From NCBI GenBank assembly GCA_016778765.1, contig JADHOV010000005.1, forward strand, positions 38,542 through 102,541: 64,000 nt of DNA, in the 5' to 3' direction. Shown here in pieces: positions 37,975 through 47,672 of the stretch. Source of the DNA: Paracoccaceae bacterium. Lineage in GTDB: Bacteria; Pseudomonadota; Alphaproteobacteria; Rhodobacterales; Rhodobacteraceae. Each line of letters opens with the position of its first letter. Within the stretch, counting starts at the first letter, position 1. The notes beneath the pieces were generated by a model. The model ran no database searches, was not told where the DNA came from, and saw nothing but the letters and a program-made list of their open reading frames with translations. The position numbers were made by a program, and so were the translations under genes.

Positions 37975-39141
37975 ATGGTCGACGATTTGTTTTCTTCCTC
38001 TCACCCCCTACTCCCACCCAAAACGGAAGATGATCAACTGGATTGGCTTCGTCTCTTACGCTCGCGGCGGGTGGGAATAAGCACCTTTTACCGTTTGCTG
38101 GCTGAACATGGAACAGCCCAAAACGCATTGGAGCATTTGCCCGATATTGCCCAATCGCGCGGGTTAACTGGCTATCGTGCCTGTTCGCAAAAAGACGCGA
38201 TGAGAGAATTGTCGCAAGGCATCAAATATGGCGCACAATTGGTGTTTAGAGGCCAACCCGACTATCCGAAACAACTGGGCCAAATTTCAGATGCACCGCC
38301 TTTGATCTGGGCGCGCGGAGATTTAGGTTTAGCAAAACGCCCGGTGACGGCGCTTGTGGGCGCGCGCAACGCCTCGGCTTTGGGTTGCCAGATGGCGCGC
38401 CGGCTCGCGCATGATTTGGGGCAGGCGGGGGATTGCATTGTGTCTGGGCTCGCCCGAGGCATCGATGCTGCTGCGCATCAGGCTGCGCTTGAAACCGGAA
38501 CGATCGCTATTTTGGCCGGTGGACTCAAAACCCTTTACCCCCCCGAACATAAAGCCCTCACCGCCCTCATCGCCCAACAGGGGCTCCTGCTTTCAGAACA
38601 ACCCCTTAATCTGCGCCCGCAAGCGCATCACTTTCCCATTCGAAATCGTTTGATTTCGGGATTGGCGACGCAAATCATCATTGTTGAGGCGGCGTTGAAA
38701 TCCGGCAGCTTACTCACCGCAAGAAACGCGCTTGATCAGGGCCGCGATGTGCTTGCCGTGCCCGGGCACCCGTTGGATCCGCGGGCGGCTGGATGCAATG
38801 CGCTGATCCGCGATGGCGCTGCTTTGGTGCGCAACGCGCAAGACGTGCTTGACCTGAGGCAAAACGTAACATCCCCCGAAAATGATAAAACCCAGCTTAA
38901 CGGCGCCCCTTGTCAGCCGCCGGTCATGGGCGGTCGCGCAGCGGATAAACCCGCGCAGACATCCAAATCACAGCTGCAACAAGATATCTTGGATCGGTTG
39001 AGCGTCACCGCGATTTCAGAAAATCACCTGATCCGCAGACTTGCGCGGCCGGTGGCGGAATGCAATGCGGCCATCATCGAGCTTGAGCTGGATCAAAAAC
39101 TGCTCCGGCATGCCGGCGGCCATGTGTCTTTGATACCATAA
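37975..39141 (+). CDS. dprA: DNA-processing protein DprA
   Basis: Loads RecA on incoming single-stranded DNA in transformation. The 388-residue protein has an N-terminal SAM-like domain (WLRLLRSRRVGISTFYRLL), the Rossmann core with TALVGARNASALG and SGLARGIDAAAHQAALETG, and a C-terminal winged-helix domain (about 330-385). ATG at 37975 is preferred, with GGAG 5 bases upstream, over the GTG three bases before. Other competence genes are not in the window. Confidence 0.94.
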   Translation: MVDDLFSSSHPLLPPKTEDDQLDWLRLLRSRRVGISTFYRLLAEHGTAQNALEHLPDIAQSRGLTGYRACSQKDAMRELSQGIKYGAQLVFRGQPDYPKQLGQISDAPPLIWARGDLGLAKRPVTALVGARNASALGCQMARRLAHDLGQAGDCIVSGLARGIDAAAHQAALETGTIAILAGGLKTLYPPEHKALTALIAQQGLLLSEQPLNLRPQAHHFPIRNRLISGLATQIIIVEAALKSGSLLTARNALDQGRDVLAVPGHPLDPRAAGCNALIRDGAALVRNAQDVLDLRQNVTSPENDKTQLNGAPCQPPVMGGRAADKPAQTSKSQLQQDILDRLSVTAISENHLIRRLARPVAECNAAIIELELDQKLLRHAGGHVSLIP

Positions 39142-39286
39142 CTTGAATAAACCGGCCGGGCTTAGAAGCGCGCATACTCCACCTTAACGAAAATTAAAGC
39201 TGCTAAATTCCTTGGATTGACAAGCCGGTCTTTTCAGCATCATGGTCTCCGGTCATAAAGATCCGACCGAGTCGAAAGGAAGTTGA

Positions 39287-41833
39287 ATGCCCGTTGTCGT
39301 CGTAGAATCACCGGCCAAAGCTAAGACGATTAACAAATATCTTGGGTCGGGTTTTACCGTTTTAGCCTCTTACGGGCATATTCGAGACTTGCCCCCAAAA
39401 GACGGTTCGGTCGATACCGAAAACAATTTCGATATGATCTGGGAAGTTGGTGCTGACAGCAAAAAACATATCAAAGCCATTGCCGATGCGCTGAAAGAAG
39501 ACAATGCGTTGATTTTAGCCACTGACCCGGATCGCGAAGGCGAAGCGATCAGCTGGCATCTAGAGGAAACACTACGCAAACGCAAAGTGTTGAAAAAAGA
39601 TACACCCGTCAGCCGGGTGGTGTTCAACGCGATTACCAAAAAAGCCGTGACCGAAGCGATGAACAACCCGCGCGAAGTCGATGCGCCATTGGTGGATGCC
39701 TACCTCGCCCGACGCGCCTTGGATTATTTGGTTGGGTTCAATCTTTCTCCGGTTTTATGGCGCAAACTGCCAGGGGCGAAATCAGCCGGACGCGTGCAAT
39801 CGGTATGTTTGCGCATGATCGTCGAGCGCGAACTGGAAATAGAAGCGTTTAGACCGCAGGAATATTGGAGCGTCGAAGCCCTGCTGCAATCACCGCGCGG
39901 CCAAGACGTTACCGCCAGATTGGTCAGCCTTGCGGGCAAAAAATTAGACAAGTTTGATTTAAATAACGGACCGCAAGCAGAGCTTGCCGTTCAGGCGATT
40001 TCAAGCCGCCAGCTTTCGGTGCAATCGGTGGAAGCCAAAGCCGGCAATCGCAACCCCTCAGCGCCGTTTATGACCTCGACCCTGCAACAAGAGGCCTCGC
40101 GTAAATTTGGCATGGGCGCGCGCCAAACAATGAGTGCCGCGCAACGCCTCTATGAGGCGGGTCACATCACCTATATGCGAACCGATGGCATTGATATGGC
40201 GCCCGAAGCCGTAATGGCAACGCGCGATGCGATCAAAGACCGATATGGTGAAACCTATCTGCCCAACAGCCCGAGAATGTATAAAAACAAAGCGCGCAAC
40301 GCCCAAGAGGCGCATGAATGTATTCGCCCCACAGACGCAACGCGCGATGCGGCCAGTTTAAAATTGACCGATGCAGATCAACGCAAATTATACGATTTAA
40401 TTTGGAAACGTACGATCGCCTGCCAGATGGCAGCCGCAAAAATTGAGCGGACTACGGTTGAAATCGGCAGCGCAGATGCTCAGGTGGGCCTGCGCGCAAA
40501 CGGTCAGGTCATTTTGTTTGACGGGTTTTTAAAGGTCTATGAAGAAGGCCGCGATGACGGCCAAGGCGATGGCGATGACAAACGCCTGCCGCAATTGATG
40601 CAGGGCGAAGCGATGCAAACCAATGCTGTCACCCCCGAACAGCATTTCACCCAGCCTCCGCCCCGCTACACGGAAGCCACTTTGGTCAAGCGGATGGAAG
40701 AGCTTGGAATTGGCCGCCCCTCGACCTATGCCAGCATCGTGACCACGATCCAAGAACGCGACTACGTACGCAAAGAACAAAACCGCCTAATTCCCGAAGA
40801 TAAAGGCCGCATCGTTACCATTTTTCTGCTAAATTTCTTCAAACAATACGTAGAATATGAGTTTACGGCCGGCCTGGAAGATCAGCTTGACAATGTGAGC
40901 GCAGGCAATGCGAATTATAAAGATTTGCTTGGAAAGTTCTGGCGTGATTTTTCGGCCGCAATCGCCGAAACCTCAGAATTGCGGATCACCGAAGTGTTGG
41001 ATGTTCTGGATGACGCTCTTGCGCCGCAACTCTATCCCCCCCGCGCCGATGGCAGCGATCCGCGCAGCTGCCCTAAATGCGGCGTGGGCGTGCTACATCT
41101 AAAAACTTCGCGCACGGGGGGGTTTGTCGGATGCGGGAATTATCCAGATTGTCGCTTCACGCGGCCTATGAACGGCGATGCTGATGATACGGGCGATCGC
41201 GTCTTGGGCGAGGATGCCGGGGATGAAATTAGCCTGAAAAAAGGCCGGTTTGGTCCCTATATTCAGCGGGGAGAAGCGACCGAAGAGCAACCAAAGCCGC
41301 CGCGTGCCAGCCTGCCCAAGGGCTGGGCTGCGAGTGAAATGGATCTTGAAAAAGCCTTGCTTTTGCTGAACCTGCCGCGCGAAATCGGCCCGCATCCTGA
41401 AGATGGCGAGATGATCGAGGCTGGGATTGGGCGCTATGGTCCTTTTGTCAAACACGGCCGACTTTATGCCAATCTCAAAGAGGCAGAGGATGTGTTTACC
41501 ATCGGCATGAACCGCGCCGTGGAAGAGCTCGCTAAAAAAGCTGCTTCACGCGGCGGAGCGCGCGGCAGCGCCGCCAAACCACTGAAAGAAGTGGGCGAAC
41601 ATCCCAGCGAAGGCGGGCCAATTCAAGTGATGGCGGGCCGCTACGGCCCTTATGTGAAATTTGCGAAAATCAACGCCACCTTGCCCAAAGACATGGAACC
41701 GGAAAGCATTACATTAGAGCAAGCGCTTGAATTGATCGAAGCAAAGATCAAAAAGGGCGCTAAAAAGCCCGCAACCAAAAAGAAGCCGGCTGCCAAAAAG
41801 AAAACCCCAGCAAAGAAGAAACCCGCAGCCTGA
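39287..41833 (+). CDS. topA: DNA topoisomerase I
   Basis: Type IA enzyme relaxing negative supercoils. The 848-residue protein has the TOPRIM domain (VVESPAKAKTINKYLG; ATDPDREGEAISWHL), the active-site tyrosine Y296 in GHITYMRTDG, one zinc-ribbon near residues 590-630 (CPKCGVGVLHLKTSR and CGNYPDCRFTRP), then three GRYGPYVK-type topoisomerase C-terminal repeats and a Lys/Ala/Pro tail. A consensus -35 TTGACA lies at 39217-39222 but its -10 is poor, so the promoter is unproven. AAAGGA lies 8 bases before the ATG. Confidence 0.97.
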   Translation: MPVVVVESPAKAKTINKYLGSGFTVLASYGHIRDLPPKDGSVDTENNFDMIWEVGADSKKHIKAIADALKEDNALILATDPDREGEAISWHLEETLRKRKVLKKDTPVSRVVFNAITKKAVTEAMNNPREVDAPLVDAYLARRALDYLVGFNLSPVLWRKLPGAKSAGRVQSVCLRMIVERELEIEAFRPQEYWSVEALLQSPRGQDVTARLVSLAGKKLDKFDLNNGPQAELAVQAISSRQLSVQSVEAKAGNRNPSAPFMTSTLQQEASRKFGMGARQTMSAAQRLYEAGHITYMRTDGIDMAPEAVMATRDAIKDRYGETYLPNSPRMYKNKARNAQEAHECIRPTDATRDAASLKLTDADQRKLYDLIWKRTIACQMAAAKIERTTVEIGSADAQVGLRANGQVILFDGFLKVYEEGRDDGQGDGDDKRLPQLMQGEAMQTNAVTPEQHFTQPPPRYTEATLVKRMEELGIGRPSTYASIVTTIQERDYVRKEQNRLIPEDKGRIVTIFLLNFFKQYVEYEFTAGLEDQLDNVSAGNANYKDLLGKFWRDFSAAIAETSELRITEVLDVLDDALAPQLYPPRADGSDPRSCPKCGVGVLHLKTSRTGGFVGCGNYPDCRFTRPMNGDADDTGDRVLGEDAGDEISLKKGRFGPYIQRGEATEEQPKPPRASLPKGWAASEMDLEKALLLLNLPREIGPHPEDGEMIEAGIGRYGPFVKHGRLYANLKEAEDVFTIGMNRAVEELAKKAASRGGARGSAAKPLKEVGEHPSEGGPIQVMAGRYGPYVKFAKINATLPKDMEPESITLEQALELIEAKIKKGAKKPATKKKPAAKKKTPAKKKPAA

Positions 41834-41992
41834 CTATAATCTCATTTGACGTCAATCAGGTGAGCGTTGCACGGCTCAAAAATAAACGCGTACCAGCGCC
41901 CCAAGATTTTCACGTTTTGCGATGCCTAAGAATTGACTCTAAGGCCTCCCTCGGCCAGATAAGAGCAAATTGATCGGTCAGGAGCGGTTGCG

Positions 41993-42691
41993 ATGAAAAA
42001 GATATATGGGTCTGCACAAGAGGCCTTAGACGGGCTTCTATTCGATGGGATGTTCATTGCGGCTGGCGGATTCGGCTTGTGCGGTATCCCCGAGCTTCTT
42101 CTACAAGCGATCAAAGAGACAGGCACAAAAGACCTTGTTTTCGCCTCTAATAATGCAGGCGTCGATGATTTTGGGATCGGAATTTTACTTCAGACGCGGC
42201 AGGTCAAAAAAATGATCAGCTCTTACGTGGGCGAGAATGCGGAATTCATGCGCCAATATCTTTCCGGAGAGTTAGAGTTAGAGTTTAACCCACAAGGCAC
42301 CTTGGCCGAGCGTTTACGCGCAGGCGGCTGCGGAATCCCCGGATTTTATACAAAAACCGGCGTTGGAACAGTGATCGCCGAGGGCAAAGAACATAAACAG
42401 TTCAACGGCGAGACCTATATTATGGAAGAAGGGCTTTTCGCCGATCTCTCCATCGTGAAAGCTTGGAAGGCCGATGCAACCGGAAATTTGATTTTTCGCA
42501 AAACAGCGCGCAATTTTAATCCACCTGCAGCAATGTCAGGCAAGGTGTGTGTGGCTGAAGTGGAAGAAATTGTACCCACAGGATCGTTGGATCCTGATTT
42601 AATACATCTGCCGGGAATCTATGTGCACCGCATCATTCAAGGCACCCATGAAAAACGTATCGAACAGCGCACTACGCGCCCGGCAGCATAA
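41993..42691 (+). CDS. scoA: 3-oxoacid CoA-transferase subunit A
   Basis: Alpha subunit of a family I CoA-transferase moving CoA from succinyl-CoA to acetoacetate or a similar acid. The 232-residue protein has the glycine-rich [18 protein letters not shown] segment and [19 protein letters not shown], typical for ScoA/AtoD. GGAG lies 8 bases before the ATG. It pairs with scoB 12 bases downstream. Exact acid substrate is not determinable. Confidence 0.93.
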   Translation: MKKIYGSAQEALDGLLFDGMFIAAGGFGLCGIPELLLQAIKETGTKDLVFASNNAGVDDFGIGILLQTRQVKKMISSYVGENAEFMRQYLSGELELEFNPQGTLAERLRAGGCGIPGFYTKTGVGTVIAEGKEHKQFNGETYIMEEGLFADLSIVKAWKADATGNLIFRKTARNFNPPAAMSGKVCVAEVEEIVPTGSLDPDLIHLPGIYVHRIIQGTHEKRIEQRTTRPAA

Positions 42692-42703
42692 GGAGCGCGC
42701 ACT

Positions 42704-43333
42704 ATGGCTTGGGATCGCAATCAAATGGCCGCACGGGCGGCGTTGGAACTGGAAGATGGAATGTATGTCAATTTGGGCATTGGTATTCCAACTTTGGTCA
42801 GCAACTATATTCCGCAAGGCGTTGAAGTCACGCTGCAATCTGAAAATGGCATGCTTGGAATGGGCCCGTTTCCCATCGAGGGCGAAGAAGATGCCGATCT
42901 GATCAATGCGGGCAAGCAAACCATCACCGAATTGCCGCAAACCGCTTATTTTGACAGCGCCACCAGCTTTGGCATGATCCGGGGGGGCAAAATAGCCATG
43001 GCTATTTTAGGCGCCATGGAAGTTGCCGAAAACGGCGATTTGGCCAATTGGATGATTCCGGGAAAATTGGTCAAAGGCATGGGAGGCGCGATGGATCTGG
43101 TGGCCGGTGTTGGCCGCGTTGTGGTTGTTATGGACCACACCAACAAGCATGGCGACAGTAAAGTTTTGAAGCAATGCAGCCTGCCCCTGACCGGAACCGG
43201 CGTGGTAGATCGAATTATCACCAATCTGGGTGTTTTAGATGTGGTTGAAGGCGGCTTGAAGATCGTTGAATGCGCAGACGGCGTCAGCCGGGAAGAGTTG
43301 CGTGCCGCCACGCAGGCCAATATTGTTGCCTAG
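42704..43333 (+). CDS. scoB: 3-oxoacid CoA-transferase subunit B
   Basis: Beta subunit with the catalytic glutamate in [12 protein letters not shown]. The 209-residue protein starts [19 protein letters not shown] and has [20 protein letters not shown] and the end [14 protein letters not shown]. It forms the heteromeric transferase with ScoA; the two genes are one operon, 12 bases apart. It may channel ketone-body or branched acids into acetyl-CoA. Confidence 0.93.
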   Translation: MAWDRNQMAARAALELEDGMYVNLGIGIPTLVSNYIPQGVEVTLQSENGMLGMGPFPIEGEEDADLINAGKQTITELPQTAYFDSATSFGMIRGGKIAMAILGAMEVAENGDLANWMIPGKLVKGMGGAMDLVAGVGRVVVVMDHTNKHGDSKVLKQCSLPLTGTGVVDRIITNLGVLDVVEGGLKIVECADGVSREELRAATQANIVA

Positions 43334-43559
43334 GCCTATCGAGAAGACCGCGCGCATCTGCTTGGGCTCATGGCCGCCCAAATTGCTGTAAAATAAAAAC
43401 TTAAAAGCGCCAGAATAAGCAGATCATTCAAAATCATGCGCCTCACTTAAAGGGCTGGGGCCAAAACCATGTCTTCCGGCCATGCACGGGCGGCCTCGTT
43501 CATTTTGAAACGCGCCCCTTGGCCATTGCCCATTGCGCCTAGACCGCTATCCTTTTGCT
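43334..43559. other. non-coding gap before the Lhr-like helicase with two antisense mini-ORFs
   Basis: No recognised gene. On the minus strand two short frames stand in tandem: 43447-43533 (28 residues, including MNEAARAWPEDMVLAPAL) and 43336-43437 (33 residues, with a hydrophobic stretch LLILALLSFYFTAIWAAM and GAGG 3 bases before its ATG). They are listed as possibilities only. Confidence 0.25.
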
Positions 43560-45968
43560 ATGACCACGCTTCCAGATAAATTCGCAACATGGCTGACCCG
43601 CAAGAACTGGGCTTTACACCCTCATCAGCTTGCAATGCTTAAAACAGCAGACCTGCCCGCGCAGGTGCTCATCGCGCCGACTGGGGCGGGCAAAACTTTG
43701 GCAGGGTTTCTGCCCAGCCTGATCGAGCTGGCCGAGCAACCGTCGCGGGGGCTGCATACGTTGTATATTTCCCCCCTTAAGGCTTTAGCCGCCGATATAA
43801 AACGCAATTTGATTAGCCCAATCGATGAACTTGGACTGGATATTTCGGTGGAAGACCGCACTGGAGACACGTCATCGCATATCAAAAAGCGCCAACGCAG
43901 CGCCCCGCCCCATATTCTGCTTACCACGCCGGAAAGCCTTGCGCTTTTAATATCTTATCCCGAGGCAGCAAATATCTTTTCTGGCTTACAACGCGTGATT
44001 ATCGATGAAATTCATGCCCTTGCCGAAAGCAAGCGGGGCGATCAATTGATGCTGGCGCTCAGCCGCATACAGGCGTTCTGCCCGGATATGCGCCGCATCG
44101 GCCTATCTGCCACCGTGAAAGAGGCTACCGACATCGCGAGCTTTCTATCTCCCATTTCGCCGCCCTGCCCGATTTTAATCGCAGATGCCGGGCCAACGCC
44201 ACATATTCAAATGCTCACCGGTTCTGGCACGCCGCCATGGGCCGGTGCCGGCGGGCTATATGCGATTGCAGATGTGCTTGCCCAGATCAAAGCCCATAAA
44301 ACGACCTTGATTTTTCACAATACGCGGGCGCAAGCCGAACTTTTCTTTCATAATTTATGGCTGGCCAATGAAGACGCGCTGCCGATCGCGATTCACCACG
44401 GTAGTTTGGATCGCCAACAGCGTCAAAAGGTTGAGGCCGCGATGACAGCCGGGGCCTTGCGGGCGATCGTTTGCACCGGGAGTTTGGACCTTGGAATCGA
44501 TTGGGGCGATGTCGATCTGGTGATTCAAATCGGAGCTCCGAAAAATGTGAAACGGCTTGTGCAGCGCATTGGCCGTGCCAACCATCGCTATAACGCACCC
44601 TCTAAAGCCCTAATCGTGCCCGCCAACCGCTTTGAAGTGATCGAATGCCTTTCCGCATTAGAAGCTGTGCAGGAAAACGATTTGGATGGCGAACCACGTC
44701 CCCCCGGAGGCTTGGACGTGCTGTGCCAGCATATTTTGCTTTGCGCCTGCGCCGGTGCGATTGATCCAGACGTTTTATTCGGGCAAATCAAACAGGCTGG
44801 CCCTTATAGCGCGTTAACGCGCCGCGAATTTGACGCCTGCCTTGAGTTTTGTGCGACCGGGGGCTATGCGCTGCGCCGCTATGAGCACTGGCACCGTTTA
44901 CAGCAAAATCCCAATGGAGATTTTAAATTGCGTGATCCGCGCAGCGCCCGCCGGTTGCGGTTGAATGTTGGCACCATCCAAGACAGTGATACGCTGAAAG
45001 TGCGTTTGCATAAGCGGCGCGGGGGCAAACCGCTGGGCGAGGTGGAGGAGGCCTTTGCCGCCACGCTTGCCCCGGGCGATACCTTCTTGATCGGAGGGCA
45101 AGTGGTGCGGTTTGAAAGCCTGCGCGACATGGTCGTCGAAGTCTCGCGACATGGGCATAAAAAACCCAAAATCGCCACCTTTGCGGGCACTAAATTTGCC
45201 ACATCAACGCAGCTTTCCAAGCGCATTTTAAAGCGCTTTGACACAGAAAACTTTCGGGGCTTGCCCGCTTTTACCCAAAAATGGCTGTTTCAACAGCAAA
45301 CGCTTTCACGCCTGCCAAGCCGCGACTACCTGTTGCTAGAAACGTTTCCGCGCCGCGGACAGCAGCATTTGGTTATTTATGGCTTTGCAGGGCGCAATGC
45401 GCAGCAAACTTTGGGGTTGCTGATCACCAAACAACTGGAAGCGCAGGGCTTGGCCCCGCTTGGGTTTGTGGCCACCGATTACGCAACCTTGATCTGGGGG
45501 CTTGAAAAGATTACCGCTCCTGAAACGCTGTTTGATCTGACGGATTTGGAAAAAGGCCTTGCGGATTGGTTGGGTGAAAATGCCGTTATGAAACGCAGCT
45601 TTCGTGCTGTTGCCACCATCGCCGGATTGATCGAACGCAATTTACCAGGCCAACGTAAATCGGGGCGCCAAGCCACATTTTCATCTGATATTCTCTATGA
45701 CACCTTGCGCAAATATGATCCTGAGCACATCTTGCTCGTCATCACTCGAAGCGAAGCACGGCAAGGCTTGGTGGATTTTGACCGGATAAAAGAATTGCTT
45801 GAAACGCGCGCAACACGGATTGTCCATTGTGCCTTGCCGCATGTCTCGCCAATGGCGGCACCGTTGTTTTTGGAAGCTGGCCGCGTTCCCGTTGAGGGCC
45901 AGGCGATGGACCGGTTGCTGGCTGAGGAAGCCACCGCCCTAATGGCAGAAGCCGGATTGGAATTCTAA
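43560..45968 (+). CDS. ligase-associated Lhr-like DEAH-box DNA helicase
   Basis: Superfamily 2 helicase of the Lhr-core group, linked in many genomes to an ATP-dependent DNA ligase and PdeM. The 802-residue protein has Walker A IAPTGAGKTLAGFLP near residue 40, motif II IIDEIHALAESKRGDQL (DEIH rather than DEAH), motif III GLSATVKEA, and motif VI RLVQRIGRANHRYN. It ends in a Lhr C-terminal region. I place the start at the ATG at 43560; no strong ribosome site is seen. PdeM follows by one base. The usual ligase and exonuclease partners are absent here. Confidence 0.9.
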   Translation: MTTLPDKFATWLTRKNWALHPHQLAMLKTADLPAQVLIAPTGAGKTLAGFLPSLIELAEQPSRGLHTLYISPLKALAADIKRNLISPIDELGLDISVEDRTGDTSSHIKKRQRSAPPHILLTTPESLALLISYPEAANIFSGLQRVIIDEIHALAESKRGDQLMLALSRIQAFCPDMRRIGLSATVKEATDIASFLSPISPPCPILIADAGPTPHIQMLTGSGTPPWAGAGGLYAIADVLAQIKAHKTTLIFHNTRAQAELFFHNLWLANEDALPIAIHHGSLDRQQRQKVEAAMTAGALRAIVCTGSLDLGIDWGDVDLVIQIGAPKNVKRLVQRIGRANHRYNAPSKALIVPANRFEVIECLSALEAVQENDLDGEPRPPGGLDVLCQHILLCACAGAIDPDVLFGQIKQAGPYSALTRREFDACLEFCATGGYALRRYEHWHRLQQNPNGDFKLRDPRSARRLRLNVGTIQDSDTLKVRLHKRRGGKPLGEVEEAFAATLAPGDTFLIGGQVVRFESLRDMVVEVSRHGHKKPKIATFAGTKFATSTQLSKRILKRFDTENFRGLPAFTQKWLFQQQTLSRLPSRDYLLLETFPRRGQQHLVIYGFAGRNAQQTLGLLITKQLEAQGLAPLGFVATDYATLIWGLEKITAPETLFDLTDLEKGLADWLGENAVMKRSFRAVATIAGLIERNLPGQRKSGRQATFSSDILYDTLRKYDPEHILLVITRSEARQGLVDFDRIKELLETRATRIVHCALPHVSPMAAPLFLEAGRVPVEGQAMDRLLAEEATALMAEAGLEF

Positions 45969-45969
45969 C

Positions 45970-46680
45970 GTGCCAAACCTGCAAAGCTCTAGCCAGTGCC
46001 GCCTCCTGAACGGCTTTCCCTTTATGTTATCAGGCGCGGCCCTGCTCGCATTGCCCTCCGGCGCTTTATGGTGGCCCGAGGTCGAATTGCTTTGCGTCTC
46101 AGATTTGCATTTGGGCAAAGCGGAACGGATCAGCCGAAAAGGCGGCGCGAACCTGCCGCCTTATGAAATTCAAGACACCCTGAGACGGCTAGAACAAGAC
46201 ATCGAACAGACGGGCGCAAGCACGGTGATCTGCTTGGGGGATAGCTTTGACGATCTCAGCGCAGAGCGTGCCTTTCCTGAAGATGCACAATTATGGATAG
46301 CGCGGCTTCAGGCAGGGCGGCGTTGGATATGGATCGAAGGCAATCACGATCCGGGGCCAATTCATTTGGGCGGCCAGCATATGGCCGAATTCGCCTGCGG
46401 CCCGCTGCTGTTTCGCCATATCGCCGATCCCGCATCATCTGGTGAGGTTTCGGGGCATTATCACCCAAAAGCGCAGATTTCCTTGCGCGGACGCGCGCGC
46501 AGTTTTGCCTGTTTCTTGCTGGATGAAACGCGGTTGATCCTGCCCGCCTATGGCACTTATACAGGCGGTTTACGCTGCGATCACCCCACCTTAGACCGCC
46601 TGATAAAAAAGCCCGGCCTTGCCATTTTAACCGGCAAGAACGCGCAGCCCATTCCAATGCCGCGCGCGAAAGCGACCTGA
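45970..46680 (+). CDS. pdeM: ligase-associated metallophosphoesterase PdeM
   Basis: Calcineurin-like phosphoesterase/endonuclease of the LPD DNA-repair cassette. The 236-residue protein shows the metal-binding blocks LLCVSDLHLGKAERI, VICLGDSFDDL, IEGNHDPGP and SGHYHPKAQISL. The start is GTG, directly following the helicase stop, and a later ATG at residue 19 is possible. Tight linkage implies a joint function. Convergent with folD across 30 bases. Confidence 0.88.
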   Translation: MPNLQSSSQCRLLNGFPFMLSGAALLALPSGALWWPEVELLCVSDLHLGKAERISRKGGANLPPYEIQDTLRRLEQDIEQTGASTVICLGDSFDDLSAERAFPEDAQLWIARLQAGRRWIWIEGNHDPGPIHLGGQHMAEFACGPLLFRHIADPASSGEVSGHYHPKAQISLRGRARSFACFLLDETRLILPAYGTYTGGLRCDHPTLDRLIKKPGLAILTGKNAQPIPMPRAKAT

Positions 46681-46710
46681 AATTTGCCTAGAAAAACGAA
46701 CTTGATGCGC

Positions 46711-47604
46711 TTACGCGGTTAACCCCTGCGGTTCGTCAATCCCATTGCTGCGGCAACAGGCCGTCAGCGTATTGGCCAGTAAACAAGCGATCGTCATCGG
46801 CCCAACGCCCCCTGGAACCGGGGTAATCGCGCCGGCAACCGCGGCGCAGCTGTCATAATCCACATCTCCGACCAAGCGGGTGCCACCTTCAGGTTTTTCA
46901 ATCCGATTGATTCCAACATCGACTACCGTGGCGCCCGGTTTGATCCAATCTCCTGGCACCATTTGCGCACGCCCTACCGCGGCAACCACGATATCCGCGC
47001 GCGCCACCACATCTTTTAGGTTTTTGGTCCGGCTATGCGCGATGGTTACGGTGCAACTATCCCCCAACAGCAACTGCGCCATCGGTTTACCCACGATATT
47101 GGAGCGGCCAATCACCACCGCATTCAATCCAGACAAAGACCCATGATGCGCACGCAGCATCATCAAGCATCCCAAAGGCGTGCAGGGCACCATTGATTTC
47201 TGCCCAGTGCCCAGCAATCCCACATTTGAAATATGAAACCCATCCACATCCTTTTCAGGGGCAATAGAGTTTATCACCAAATCTTCATCAAGATGGTTTG
47301 GCAATGGCAATTGCACCAAAATACCATGCACGCTGGGATCGGCGTTAAGATTCTCGATTAATGCCAATAAATCGATCTGTGATGTATCAGCATCCAGCTT
47401 ATGCTCAAAGCTGTTCATCCCCACCTCAAGCGTTTGCTTACCCTTTGAGCGTACATAAACTTGACTGGCCGGATCTTCCCCCACTAACACAACCGCCAAT
47501 CCGGGCACGATGTGATGCTGTTCTTGCAGCCGCGCCACATGCTCGGCCACTTGTACCCGAATTTGCGCCGCAAAGGCTTTGCCATCAATCACTTGCGCTG
47601 CCAT
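46711..47604 (-). CDS. folD: bifunctional methylene-THF dehydrogenase / methenyl-THF cyclohydrolase
   Basis: Interconverts 5,10-methylene- and 10-formyl-tetrahydrofolate. The 297-residue protein has the catalytic lysine motif [27 protein letters not shown], and the nucleotide-binding [15 protein letters not shown]. The stop lies near the end of PdeM. Read downstream of fhs by 68 bases, so the two one-carbon genes are probably one operon. Confidence 0.96.
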   Translation of the reverse strand: MAAQVIDGKAFAAQIRVQVAEHVARLQEQHHIVPGLAVVLVGEDPASQVYVRSKGKQTLEVGMNSFEHKLDADTSQIDLLALIENLNADPSVHGILVQLPLPNHLDEDLVINSIAPEKDVDGFHISNVGLLGTGQKSMVPCTPLGCLMMLRAHHGSLSGLNAVVIGRSNIVGKPMAQLLLGDSCTVTIAHSRTKNLKDVVARADIVVAAVGRAQMVPGDWIKPGATVVDVGINRIEKPEGGTRLVGDVDYDSCAAVAGAITPVPGGVGPMTIACLLANTLTACCRSNGIDEPQGLTA

Positions 47605-47672
47605 TGGGTTTTTCCTTTACCTAAAAATTATGCCCCTCGGGGCTATATGCGCCAAAACGCGGCCAAACTCTA

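Noticed and set aside
43840..43930. Programmed frameshift or repeat signal in the helicase gene
   Set aside because: Frame is continuous with intact helicase motifs; no slippery site with a downstream stop.
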